38,061 nucleotides of DNA from Bacillota bacterium. Its GTDB lineage: Bacteria > Bacillota > Clostridia > Saccharofermentanales > DTU023. The notes beneath the pieces were generated by a model, which was given only the letters and a program-made list of their open reading frames with translations, had not been told where the DNA came from and searched no databases. This document shows positions 25,544-33,434 of this stretch, in pieces (the stretch's first letter is position 1; each line of letters opens with the position of its first letter). The position numbers and the translations under genes were made by a program. Location: positions 1 through 38,061 of the forward strand of contig JAMNZB010000034.1 of the NCBI GenBank assembly GCA_023622515.1, in the 5' to 3' direction.

Positions 25544-26701
25544 ATGAAAAAAAATGATGTTTCTCCTCCTGCCGGTTTCAAGAAAAAAATTGGTCTTGAG
25601 ACTTTTGTTACTCTGGGGGCAATTGTTGTTATTTTTGGTTATTTAGCCTATAAAATGGGGGCTGTTACGCTAGTCGGCACAATCATGGACTTAAGTCATG
25701 ACTTGTTATTGAACACCTGCTTCTTCGTCATGGCTATTGCAGTTATAATGGGAGCCCTGGCTGCTATTATGTCTGAATTCGGTATTATTGAGCTTGTCAA
25801 TAAATTACTCTCACCCTTAATGAGACCCCTCTTCGGCTTACCCGGAGCAGCTTCTCTAGGAGTAATAACCACCTTTTTATCGGACAATCCTGCCATTTTA
25901 ACTTTGGCAAAAGACCAGGGATTCGTTTCTAAATTTAGACGCTACCAAGTTCCCGCCCTTTGTAATTTAGGTACTGGCTTCGGAATGGGGATGATTGTTC
26001 TTACCTATATTTCCGCTATACCTACTAACAATATTGGTACAGCTGTTCTTGCCGGTTTGCTAGGAGCAATTGTTGGCAGTATTGTTTCTACCCGTCTGAT
26101 GCTTATACAAACAAAAAAATATTATGGCGATACAGCCATGGATTTAATGGCCAGTCTGGAAATGCAGACACAAGGGATGGATGCTTATCGGCAAGTACGT
26201 GAAGGTGGGATTGTCCAACGTTTTATGGATGCCCTCCTAGAAGGCGGAAAAAGCGGTGTTGACATCGGCTTGGGGGTAATTCCGGGTGTACTGACCATCT
26301 GTACTATGGTCATGCTCCTCACCAATGGTCCGGATGACTTCTATCCAGGTGTCGCCCTTATACCTAAAATTGGAGAAAGACTAAATTTTATTTTACAGCC
26401 CCTTTTCGGCTTTAGCTCTCCTGAATCCCTATCCGTTCCCTTAACTTCACTCGGATCAGCCGGTGCCGCTATGGCCCTAATCCCCGACTTAGTCAGCAAA
26501 AACTTAGCTGCAGCTAATGATGTTGCTGTCTTTGCGGCAATGTGTATGTGCTGGAGCGGCTACTTATCCACACACATTGCCATGATGGATACACTGGATG
26601 CCAGACCCTTAGGCTCTAAAGCGATTATTTCCCATACCATTGGCGGGCTCTGCGCCGGCATCTCAGCAAACTTGTTTTTTAAGCTCCTTACCCTCCTCTA
26701 G
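25544..26701 (+). CDS. Transporter-like membrane protein (CD0519/CD1768-like, nucleoside-recognition-type)
   Basis: An integral membrane protein with about eight to ten hydrophobic segments over 385 residues. Pattern and length resemble clostridial membrane proteins of the CD0519/CD1768 group, which contain gate-type (nucleoside recognition) domains; this is from memory. Visible landmarks are LPGAASLGVITTFLSDNPAIL near residue 105-125, the GTGFGMGMIVLTY segment, and a C-terminal SGYLSTHIAM. Substrate unknown. The ATG at 25544 (AAGGG upstream) is used; the open frame extends back through the tRNA-Leu gene, which cannot be coding. It starts 40 bases after the tRNA and may be read from the tRNA promoter. 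Confidence 0.72.
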   Translation: MKKNDVSPPAGFKKKIGLETFVTLGAIVVIFGYLAYKMGAVTLVGTIMDLSHDLLLNTCFFVMAIAVIMGALAAIMSEFGIIELVNKLLSPLMRPLFGLPGAASLGVITTFLSDNPAILTLAKDQGFVSKFRRYQVPALCNLGTGFGMGMIVLTYISAIPTNNIGTAVLAGLLGAIVGSIVSTRLMLIQTKKYYGDTAMDLMASLEMQTQGMDAYRQVREGGIVQRFMDALLEGGKSGVDIGLGVIPGVLTICTMVMLLTNGPDDFYPGVALIPKIGERLNFILQPLFGFSSPESLSVPLTSLGSAGAAMALIPDLVSKNLAAANDVAVFAAMCMCWSGYLSTHIAMMDTLDARPLGSKAIISHTIGGLCAGISANLFFKLLTLL

Positions 26702-26792
26702 TTTAAGTCTGCTAATATAGATTCTATTATTAAGCCTCCAGTTATGTTAAAATGAGATGTCTTTGGACAAACATACATTGGAGGCTCTTTAT

Positions 26793-27995
26793 ATGAAACG
26801 CTTATTTGGAACAGTTGCACGAGGTTTACGAAGCCCAATCATTAATGAGGGAGATGATTTATGTGAAATTATCCCCGCTTTACTGGATACTGCAGTAAGG
26901 AATGGGCAACTTGTATATAGAGATGGAGATATCCTTTGCATAACTGAATCCATTCTTGGCAGGGCCCAGGGGAATTACGCCAGCATTTATGATATTGAGG
27001 CAAGTGTTAAGGAACAATTTTCCCCAAAACTGGATAAAATCGGACTGGTTTTTCCCATATTAAGTAGAAATCGTTTTTCTATCCTGCTTAAAGCCATTGC
27101 CCTTGCTTTCGAAGAAGTTGTTGTCCTTCTCTCCTACCCTTCGGATGAAGTAGGCAACTCCCTCTTTAATCCGGATCTGATGTATGATGCCCCCATCAAT
27201 CCTTGGACCGATGTATTGCAAAAAGATGATATTTATGCCCATTTCGGGGAATCCATCCACCCCTTTACCGGTGTCAACTATATTGAGCTTTATGAGGAGA
27301 TTATCCGAGCATCCGGCGCCAAAGCCAAACTTATCTTTGCTAATAATCCGGAAGTTATTTTAAACTACGCTGAAAATATTATTGCTTGTGATATCCATAC
27401 GAGAGAAAACACCGTCCGGCGCCTAAAGAAACATGGTGCAAAAAAAGCCCTTTCTCTAACTGACTTTCTCAACAAAAAAACTGACCTGCATGGCTATAAC
27501 GAGCAATACGGCCTGCTCGGAAGTAATAAAGCCAGCGAGGAGCGCCTAAAACTCTTCCCCCGTGATTGTCAAGAATTTGTCGAGAAGCTTTCAGCTATTT
27601 TATGCGAAAGAAGCGGTAAGCAAATCGAAGTTATGATATACGGTGACGGAGCTTTCAAAGATCCTGTTGCTAAAATTTGGGAACTGGCTGATCCTGTCGT
27701 TGCACCGGGTTTCACAAAGGGGCTTTCGGGAAAACCTAATGAAGTCAAAATTAAATATTTAGCCGATAGTAAATATGACGCTTTAAGCTCCGAAGAGCAG
27801 AGAGAGAGAATTTTAGAAGCCATCCGTAACAAATCTGATGATTTAACCGGACAAATGATTTCTGAAGGCACCACTCCCCGCCAATATACAGATCTTCTAG
27901 GTTCTATGGCAGACCTGGTTTCCGGTTCAGGCGACAAAGGAACCCCCTTTGTTTATATTCAAGGCTATTTTGATAATTACTCGGACGACTGGTAA
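26793..27995 (+). CDS. Coenzyme F420-0:L-glutamate ligase-like protein
   Basis: Resembles the CofE/FbiB ligase family: the N-terminal region VARGLRSPIINEGDDL and DGDILCITESILGRAQG (about residues 40-58) match the family start, and a later part holds FANNP and ACDIHTREN. Classical CofE adds glutamate to coenzyme F420, but most Clostridia do not make F420 and no other F420 gene is seen here. The true substrate is unknown. At 400 residues it is longer than archaeal CofE (about 250). The ATG at 26793 has GGAGG 8 bases upstream; the in-frame ATG at 26757 has no ribosome binding site. It ends at a terminator. Confidence 0.7.
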   Translation: MKRLFGTVARGLRSPIINEGDDLCEIIPALLDTAVRNGQLVYRDGDILCITESILGRAQGNYASIYDIEASVKEQFSPKLDKIGLVFPILSRNRFSILLKAIALAFEEVVVLLSYPSDEVGNSLFNPDLMYDAPINPWTDVLQKDDIYAHFGESIHPFTGVNYIELYEEIIRASGAKAKLIFANNPEVILNYAENIIACDIHTRENTVRRLKKHGAKKALSLTDFLNKKTDLHGYNEQYGLLGSNKASEERLKLFPRDCQEFVEKLSAILCERSGKQIEVMIYGDGAFKDPVAKIWELADPVVAPGFTKGLSGKPNEVKIKYLADSKYDALSSEEQRERILEAIRNKSDDLTGQMISEGTTPRQYTDLLGSMADLVSGSGDKGTPFVYIQGYFDNYSDDW

Positions 27996-28025
27996 AGCAA
28001 GACCGGGAGAAAATATATACCGGCC

Positions 28026-28062
28026 GGGCACTGTATTTACCTAACAGTTGCCCACGCTTTTT
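28026..28062 (+). terminator. Terminator after the F420-ligase-like gene
   Basis: A stem of GGGCA+CTGT pairing with ACAG+TGCCC, with one bulged T and an ATTTACCTA-type loop, followed closely by CTTTTT. It lies 30 bases after the stop codon at 27995. Confidence 0.65.
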
Positions 28063-28113
28063 ACATACTTACTTTTGAATGACACTTTATTTTAAGAAAA
28101 TGTAAAAAATCGG

Positions 28114-28141
28114 TTGACAAGCCCATTCTTTCTGCTATAAT
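28114..28141 (+). promoter_or_regulatory. Promoter of tRNA-Met/tRNA-Tyr
   Basis: Consensus TTGACA (28114-28119), 16-base spacer and TATAAT (28136-28141) with an extended TGC just before it. The best promoter in the window; it probably drives both following tRNAs. Confidence 0.9.
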
Positions 28142-28175
28142 CTTCTATGTCGCTCGAAGTTACGACAAAGGTAAT

Positions 28176-28252
28176 GGGCCATTAGCTCAGTCGGTTAGAG
28201 CAGCCGGCTCATAACCGGTCGGTCCGGGGTTCGAGTCCCTGATGGCCCACCA
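28176..28252 (+). tRNA. tRNA-Met, anticodon CAT
   Basis: 77 bases with encoded CCA. Acceptor GGGCCAT pairs with ATGGCCC; D arm GCTC...GAGC; anticodon stem GCCGG/CCGGT around CTCATAA. The non-initiator features (standard first base pair, no initiator stem run) fit an elongator Met. A tRNA-Ile with lysidine at the CAT wobble base cannot be fully excluded from sequence alone. Confidence 0.92.
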
Positions 28253-28273
28253 TATAATTTCATAGGCTAATAA

Positions 28274-28358
28274 GGGGGATTTCCCGAGAGGCCAAAGGGA
28301 GCAGACTGTAAATCTGTTGTCAGTGACTTCGGTGGTTCGAATCCACCATCCCCCACCA
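28274..28358 (+). tRNA. tRNA-Tyr, anticodon GTA
   Basis: A class II tRNA of 85 bases with encoded CCA. Acceptor GGGGGAT pairs with ATCCCCC; anticodon stem CAGA/TCTG around CTGTAAA gives GTA; a long variable arm follows. It lies 21 bases after tRNA-Met and ends in a terminator. Confidence 0.96.
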
Positions 28359-28388
28359 AAGAGATGCTTTCAACAAGCATCTCTTTTT
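28358..28388 (+). terminator. Terminator of the tRNA-Met/tRNA-Tyr unit
   Basis: Perfect 12-bp stem AAAGAGATGCTT / AAGCATCTCTTT with loop TCAAC, running into TTTTT. It begins at the last base of tRNA-Tyr. Confidence 0.93.
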
Positions 28389-28484
28389 ATATTATAATGA
28401 AGTCTGTTGGCAGCTATTAATGAATAGTCGTTATGTTGGCCACTTTGGCAACTGCCGGATACTTGTAGAAATGGAGCTTAGGCT

Positions 28485-29837
28485 ATGGATAAACCTTTAG
28501 ACTTACGTCATTTTTCTTTCTGTGAAAACCCCTATCCCTCTCTTATCAATCAAGAAGAGCAATTCTGGTTGAATCCCTTAAGAGATAAATCCTATACCGG
28601 ATTCCATATCCCCGAAGAAAAGAATAAAGAATATACCGAAAGAATGCTTGATGCTAAAGCACGCTTTGAACGATTTGCCCCCTGGTTTCTTAAAGAATTT
28701 CCTGAAAGCTTTCAATCAGTCGGCCGTATTCAGTCTCCTTTAACGGAAATAGCTACTTTTAAGTCGACATATGAGAAAAACACTGCCCTTTCCGTTCCCG
28801 GAAGATTCTTCTTGAAACAAGATAACGTCTTACCTGTTGCCGGTTCCATAAAGGCAAGAGGGGGCTTCCACAGTATTCTTTGCATCATTGAACAGATTCT
28901 GGCAAAACATACCGGCCACTCCCCGCATGAGGATTATTCTTGTTATTCAGAGCTTGTCGGGGATGAATATAAACAAATATTCTCCCGATATCAGCTAGTA
29001 GTGAGTTCAACCGGAAACTTAGGCCTGTCCATTGGAACGTTAGCCCCTTGTTTCGGACTAAAAACCTATGTGTTTATGTCCAATGATGCCAAGCAGTGGA
29101 AAAAAGATCTTTTAAGGAGTATTGGTACTAAGGTTATTGAAGTGGATGGTGATTACGGCAAGGCAGTCCTGGACGGGAGAGAGTTTGCCGGTCAACATGA
29201 AGACACATTTTTCATCGATGATGAAAAGTCGGAAGAATTATTTTGGGGCTATTCCGTGGCCGCACTTGAACTTCAGGAACAATTGATAGAAAATAAGCAA
29301 ATTATTGATGAAACTCATCCGCTTTTTGTTTATCTGCCTTGTGGGGTTGGTGGAGCACCCGGCGGTATTGCTACCGGCCTTGAACTTTTATTTGGCAAAA
29401 ATGTGCATTGTTTCTTTGGCGAACCGGTATCCGTGCCTTGTGCTCTGCTGGGAATCTCCAGCGGTTTATATGAAAATATTGCCACAACAGATATTGGTCT
29501 GAAAAATGAAACCATTGCCGATGGCCTTGCTGTTGCCCGTTTTTCTGAATTAGTTGGCCCTATTGTTTCACCATTTCTTGCCGGTTGTTATACCTTAAAA
29601 GATGAAACCTGCCTCTCTTTCCTCTCCCCTCTATATGAATCTGAAGCAATCTTTATGGAACCCAGTTCCTTTGCTTCACTTGCCGGCCCTTACCTTTTTA
29701 CAAAAAATGAGACACTAAATAAATACCTTGCCTGGCACGGATTAGAAGAGCATAGAGAAAATATTGTCCATGTCCTTTGGGGTACCGGTGGCAATTTGGT
29801 GCCTGAAAGGGAGCGGAAATTTTTTCTAAATAGCTAG
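28485..29837 (+). CDS. dsdA: D-serine ammonia-lyase
   Basis: PLP-dependent deamination of D-serine to pyruvate and ammonia, used for D-serine detoxification or as a carbon source. The PLP lysine is K123 in VAGSIKARGG. The phosphate-binding and family motifs VVSSTGNLGLSIG, YLPCGVGGAPGGIATGLE and LWGTGGNLVPE are all present. At 450 residues it matches DsdA (about 440). ATG start with GGAG about 8 bases upstream. No dsdC regulator or D-serine permease lies beside it; it stands alone between tRNA genes. Confidence 0.93.
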   Translation: MDKPLDLRHFSFCENPYPSLINQEEQFWLNPLRDKSYTGFHIPEEKNKEYTERMLDAKARFERFAPWFLKEFPESFQSVGRIQSPLTEIATFKSTYEKNTALSVPGRFFLKQDNVLPVAGSIKARGGFHSILCIIEQILAKHTGHSPHEDYSCYSELVGDEYKQIFSRYQLVVSSTGNLGLSIGTLAPCFGLKTYVFMSNDAKQWKKDLLRSIGTKVIEVDGDYGKAVLDGREFAGQHEDTFFIDDEKSEELFWGYSVAALELQEQLIENKQIIDETHPLFVYLPCGVGGAPGGIATGLELLFGKNVHCFFGEPVSVPCALLGISSGLYENIATTDIGLKNETIADGLAVARFSELVGPIVSPFLAGCYTLKDETCLSFLSPLYESEAIFMEPSSFASLAGPYLFTKNETLNKYLAWHGLEEHRENIVHVLWGTGGNLVPERERKFFLNS

Positions 29838-29865
29838 TGTTTTTAAGCTAAATAACTGGTTAAAT

Positions 29866-29894
29866 TTGACAATTAGTCATTTACCCCCTAAAAT
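29866..29894 (+). promoter_or_regulatory. Promoter of tRNA-Pro
   Basis: TTGACA (29866-29871), 17-base spacer, TAAAAT (29889-29894), 14 bases before the tRNA. Confidence 0.85.
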
Positions 29895-29908
29895 GAGTTT
29901 TGTTTTAG

Positions 29909-29984
29909 CGAGGTGTAGCTCAGGTGGTAGAGTGCTTGCTTTGGGAGCAAGATGCCGCGGGTTCAAGTCCTGTCACCTCGACCA
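29909..29984 (+). tRNA. tRNA-Pro, anticodon TGG
   Basis: 76 bases with encoded CCA. Acceptor CGAGGTG pairs with CACCTCG; anticodon stem CTTGC/GCAAG around TTTGGGA gives TGG. It marks the boundary with the accessory island, which begins within about 60 bases. No second copy of its 3' end was found further right. Confidence 0.96.
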
Positions 29985-29988
29985 CTGC

Positions 29989-30041
29989 GAGTGTTCTTAC
30001 AGGATTTGAGAAGCCGTTAACTTCTCAAATCCTAAACACTC
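29989..30041. repeat. Long hairpin between tRNA-Pro and the recombinase
   Basis: Nested inverted repeat: outer GAGTGTT/AACACTC (7 bp) and inner GGATTTGAGAAG/CTTCTCAAATCC (12 bp, perfect) around a 7-base loop. It touches the stop codon of the minus-strand recombinase and begins 5 bases after tRNA-Pro. It could terminate transcription from both sides, though no good T-run follows on either strand. Confidence 0.75.
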
Positions 30042-31812
30042 AAAAGTTTATAACATTTTGAGATTGGGAGTAGGTTAATACTACTCCTTTTCTTGTTTGT
30101 ATTAAAACTTCCGGTGCCGGAAGCGGCAATATGTCGGGAATTTCTATTGAGCCGACACAGTTGTAGTGTATTCTCAGTTTTTGGGTGCGTACGCCGTCTA
30201 TCTTCTCGGCGTGATATACTTCAATGTAATCCACAAGTTCATTAAGCATACGCTGTGTGAGTTTTTTTGCCTTTGTATATTTGCGTACCTTTGCGATGAA
30301 CATATCCAAGGTCATTGTTTTGCTGATTTTCTTATCAAGCTCCTCTTGCAAAGCGTTAATTCGACTTGTAATTTCGGATTGCTCCGTTTCGTAGCTTGCG
30401 GACAGTTTAGAGAACCTTTCATCACCAATTTTACCGGACATATTGTCCTCATAGATGCGTTCAAACAAGTTATCTAATTCTGTATCACGCTTCTTTAAAT
30501 CTTTTAGTTCTCGTTCCGCAGTTTGCCGCCGGCCCATAATATCTTTCTGTGCCTGTCCGATTGCAACCTTGACAAAATCATTCTCATATCTGCTTACAAA
30601 CTGTGTCAAACGGCGTACTTCAAGCCAGCACCACTTGTTCTAAAAAGTCGACACGCACATAGTGAGTGCTAGGGCAAGTGCCTCTGCTTCCCTTATAATT
30701 GGAGCAATTGATATACTTAATCTCGGGGTTACCTTGGTTAAAATGGTAGTGAAGATTGTGTCCGCAGTCTGCACATCTGAGTAGTCCCGAAAATATGTTT
30801 TTTCTCCTTCACTTGTAGTGCGTTTGCGAATCTTGCTGCGCTTTTTCTGTATCTGCTCCCAGATTCCCCGGTCGATAATGGGCTCATGAACATCTTTGAA
30901 CACAACCCAATTTTCCTTGATGTTTGAGAGCCTGTCTTTGTGTTTGAACGATTTGGAATATGTCTTAAAGTTGATGACATCTCCGCAATATACTTGCGTG
31001 GATAACATTTTTACAATGCTTGAACTATTCCATCTGTACGGATCACTTTTATTCATTCTTCCCGGCCTTTTTATGCCTTTACTGTGCCAATAGGACATGG
31101 GAGTAAGAATTTTATCGGCAGACAGAGTAGCAGCAATTTGCTCTGTTCTATAACCGTCTAATGTCATACTGTAAATTTTCCTCACCACAGTAGCAGCTTC
31201 TTCGTCCACAATCCAACGCTTAGGATTATCCGGGTCTTTCATGTAGCCGTAGGGCGGTAAGCCAAGGGGTTCACCTGCATTGCCACGCACCCTGTTTGAG
31301 AGACGGCGTTTCCTTGAAATGTCACGAGCATATTGCTCATTCGCCCAGTTGCATAAAAATATAAATTCGTCATCGCCTGCGGCAGTGTCAATGCTGTCTC
31401 CCACAGACACAAGCCCTACCTCATGTTCCGGCAGGAAATCGCCAATCAGCCTGTCGGCTTCAGTCCTGTTGCGGTATAGCCTTGACAGGTCTTTTACGAA
31501 TAAAGCCGATGCATACCCGTATTCAAGTTTAGTAAGCATATCTTGAAATCCGGGGCGACTTGATATTACTCCTGTTATACCGTCATCCATGAAAGTAATT
31601 AAGTCGGTATAGCCGTATTCCTGTGCTAAATGGGTTAGGAGCTTAGTTAGATTTTGTATGCTGTAGCTATCTGTTTCCAAATCATCTTCACGAGAAATCC
31701 TAACATAAATAAAAGCAGTTTTGTCTCTGTTTTTCTTGCTGTATCGAATTCCCAAATCCGTCGCTTGATAGATTTTTGCTTTTGTTTTTTCTTTGCTATT
31801 TGACTGTTTCAC
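30040..31812 (-). pseudogene. Large serine recombinase (TnpX-like), disrupted by two frameshifts
   Basis: Would encode about 590 residues. The N-terminal resolvase domain has the catalytic serine in YVRISRED (near residue 40), followed by GITGVISSRPGF, VKDLSRLYRNR and the recombinase domain (GLPPYGYMKDPDNPKRW, RWNSSSIVKML). The zinc-ribbon region (C-x2-C ... C-x8-C, as CADCGHNLHYHF) lies in another frame: one T is missing in the run at 30790-30793 and one extra base is present near 30622-30623. The N- and C-terminal parts share a frame, so the two indels cancel. The C-terminal DUF4368-type coiled coil (FERIYEDNMSGKIGDERF) lies at 30040-30609. It is inactive if the indels are real. Confidence 0.85.
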
Positions 31813-31904
31813 AAGTCCTCCTTTCCGGCAGTCAAATAGGTAACATTCCTCACGGATATTGTACTATATTAAACCGCCAATGTTAGGGTAAAGAAACCTA
31901 TAAA

Positions 31905-32081
31905 CTATGCACTACTGTCGGACTGGATAAGGCGCAAAAGGACTGTGACAAGCGTTTCTTCGCTGTCTTTTTTGAAAACAGGCTCGACAATAAAGGTCTT
32001 GCCTTGCAAATTATAAGTTTGTATATCCTCTAACGGATTTTGTTCAGACAATTCGAGTAACTTTTCTTTGGAAGTGTCCAT
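31905..32081 (-). CDS. TnpW-like small transposon protein
   Basis: A 58-residue protein. The second half (GKTFIVEPVFKKDSEETL, then VLLRLIQ) resembles the TnpW-type proteins that sit beside TnpX recombinases in Tn4451-like elements, where a strand-rich segment ends in KILRLIRNE-like residues. This is by memory, not by alignment. The ATG at 32081 has GGGGGA 4 bases upstream; the frame remains open to an ATG at 32177, but that would include an unlikely hydrophobic lead. Function in transposition is unknown. It lies 92 bases upstream of the recombinase on the same strand. Confidence 0.6.
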   Translation of the reverse strand: MDTSKEKLLELSEQNPLEDIQTYNLQGKTFIVEPVFKKDSEETLVTVLLRLIQSDSSA

Positions 32082-32114
32082 TAAATCCCCCTCGTTAGTA
32101 GTGATTGTTAAAAC

Positions 32115-32136
32115 CCCCTCTACCTTATAGAGTAAA
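32115..32136. repeat. Operator-like direct repeat, copy 1
   Basis: Begins CCCCTCTACC and is 19/22 identical to copy 2 at 32198-32219. It contains CTCTA-N5-TAGAG, a dyad with the spacing often bound by MerR-family regulators. It lies 34 bases upstream of the TnpW-like start codon. Confidence 0.6.
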
Positions 32137-32197
32137 AATTTAGCCCAACCACAAGCAAAGTTTATTATTCTCATCAAATTTGCTGTTTATTTTTTAT

Positions 32198-32219
32198 CCC
32201 CTCTACTTTATAAAGTGAA
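32198..32219. repeat. Operator-like direct repeat, copy 2
   Basis: Begins CCCCTCTACT; its centre ACTTTATAAAGT (32205-32216) is a perfect 12-bp palindrome. It is 83 bases from copy 1. Confidence 0.6.
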
Positions 32220-32408
32220 TTTTCGGGTGCTCCGAACACAGTTTTTATAAAAAAAAGGCAACATAGGGTATTCACAAAATGAGAGTCTTTTTCGTTGAGG
32301 GGTGAACGAATCGTTCTGTCTTTGCAGTCTTAAAATACTTCTGTATGGGAAAAGGGGGTAACGATTTGTTACGCCCTTTTCATTCCTCAATAGAAAATGT
32401 GTGCCCTA

Positions 32409-32430
32409 GCTATAGGTGAAAATCTATAGC
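32409..32430. repeat. Hairpin GCTATAG-N8-CTATAGC
   Basis: A perfect 7-bp inverted repeat in the non-coding part of the island. Role unknown. Confidence 0.5.
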
Positions 32431-32670
32431 AATATTATTGGACTCGAAGTGTAAAATTTGCTAATCCATCTTTTGTAGCAAGCACAGCCTTTGGATAGGC
32501 AAAAGGCGGAAAATTGATAAAGAAGAACTCGCTTGTGCTACTTCTCTTTTATCAATTTTACTTGTTAGGGAGAACCCTAAGGCCCCTTTTTTGCAAATAA
32601 GTCTAATTTTTGAGAGAAAGAGATTTTGGCGATAAAATAATTATAATCGGATATGTAAATAGAAATATGT

Positions 32671-32699
32671 TATATGCGCATTGATTTGGTGCGCATATA
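32671..32699. repeat. Perfect 10-bp inverted repeat ahead of the two-gene module
   Basis: TATATGCGCA, 9-base loop TTGATTTGG, then TGCGCATATA. It lies about 150 bases before the first module gene and has no T-run, so a terminator is unlikely. An operator, an RNA structure in the leader, or an element-related site are open. Confidence 0.65.
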
Positions 32700-32852
32700 T
32701 GCTGAAAATTTAAATAAAATAGATTCCTTTTGCAGAATTAACTAATGAACATAAAGCTTTGAACAAGGGGAGAAATATATTCATAGGTTTAAAAAACAAA
32801 AATTTCTACATGAACTATGAGATAATTACAAAAAGTGAAATGGGGATGTACC

Positions 32853-33434
32853 ATGAATGAGAAAAAAAGTGTATCAAAGAAAAAGGATACATACATTAAA
32901 AAGAAAAAAGATATGAATTTTCAAAATGTGGAATCGATGCAACCCGTTGTTAATGTTGTAAATGAAGCTGCGATAGCATTAAATGACAAAAGTCGGACCA
33001 TAAGGGAGAGTGCCATTCCAGAAGTATTGGCGGGGGCTTTAGGAGCAGGGATAGGTGGTGTAGGGTCTTTTGCGGCACTTTACGGTCTTGGTTCGGTAGT
33101 GGGCTTATCAGCTGCCGGAATTACCTCTGGACTTGCAGCTGCGGGTTCTATTATAGGTGGCGGAATGGTTGCCGGAGTATTCGTTCTAGCAGCACCTGTG
33201 GCGGGTCTGGCAGCTGCAGGAGTTGGAGTTGCCTCTCATTTAAAAAGCAAGCAACTTAGACAAGAAAAGGAACGCTTGTATAAGGAAGCCTTAAAGAAAC
33301 ATGATGCTATTATCAAAGCTATGAAGGACGAATCTGATGCTGACAGGGAACGAATGGATTATCTTCAGAGCCTAAACATACTTTTACAACAGGCAATAAA
33401 AGATCTGCAGAGAGATTTAGGAATAGCTTCATGA
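32853..33434 (+). CDS. Unrecognised Gly/Ala-rich membrane protein, first gene of a coupled pair
   Basis: No family recognised. 193 residues from the ATG at 32853 (GGGGATG upstream); a GTG 18 bases earlier is in frame but less likely. Residues 1-55 are basic then mixed. Residues 57-129 are strongly hydrophobic and very rich in Gly and Ala (IPEVLAGALGAGIGGVGSF, then AAGITSGLAAAGSIIGGGMV), enough for two to three membrane-inserting helices with glycine-zipper spacing. Residues 130-190 are highly charged and probably coiled coil (KSKQLRQEKERLYKEALKK). The build resembles pore-forming or membrane-active proteins, but that is structural analogy only. Its stop overlaps the next start as ATGA. Confidence 0.75.
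   Translation: MNEKKSVSKKKDTYIKKKKDMNFQNVESMQPVVNVVNEAAIALNDKSRTIRESAIPEVLAGALGAGIGGVGSFAALYGLGSVVGLSAAGITSGLAAAGSIIGGGMVAGVFVLAAPVAGLAAAGVGVASHLKSKQLRQEKERLYKEALKKHDAIIKAMKDESDADRERMDYLQSLNILLQQAIKDLQRDLGIAS

Larger units (their letters stand above)
32082..32852. other. Non-coding stretch in the island with repeats, hairpins and a possible gene remnant
   Basis: About 770 bases without a convincing gene. It holds two operator-like direct repeats (32115-32136 and 32198-32219), a hairpin at 32409-32430 and a perfect 10-bp hairpin at 32671-32699. In plus-strand translation 32439-32498 reads as a short tail (WTRSVKFANPSFVASTAFG, then stop) without a start, and 32499-32600 stays open afterwards. 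This looks like the 3' end of a lost element gene. I cannot name it. Confidence 0.5.

Noticed and set aside
30738-30980. Small minus-strand ORF inside the recombinase
   Set aside because: It is in a third frame; the zinc-ribbon residues lie in a different frame.
32208-32390. 60-residue minus-strand ORF
   Set aside because: No ribosome binding site, composition unlike protein, and it overlaps the repeat region.
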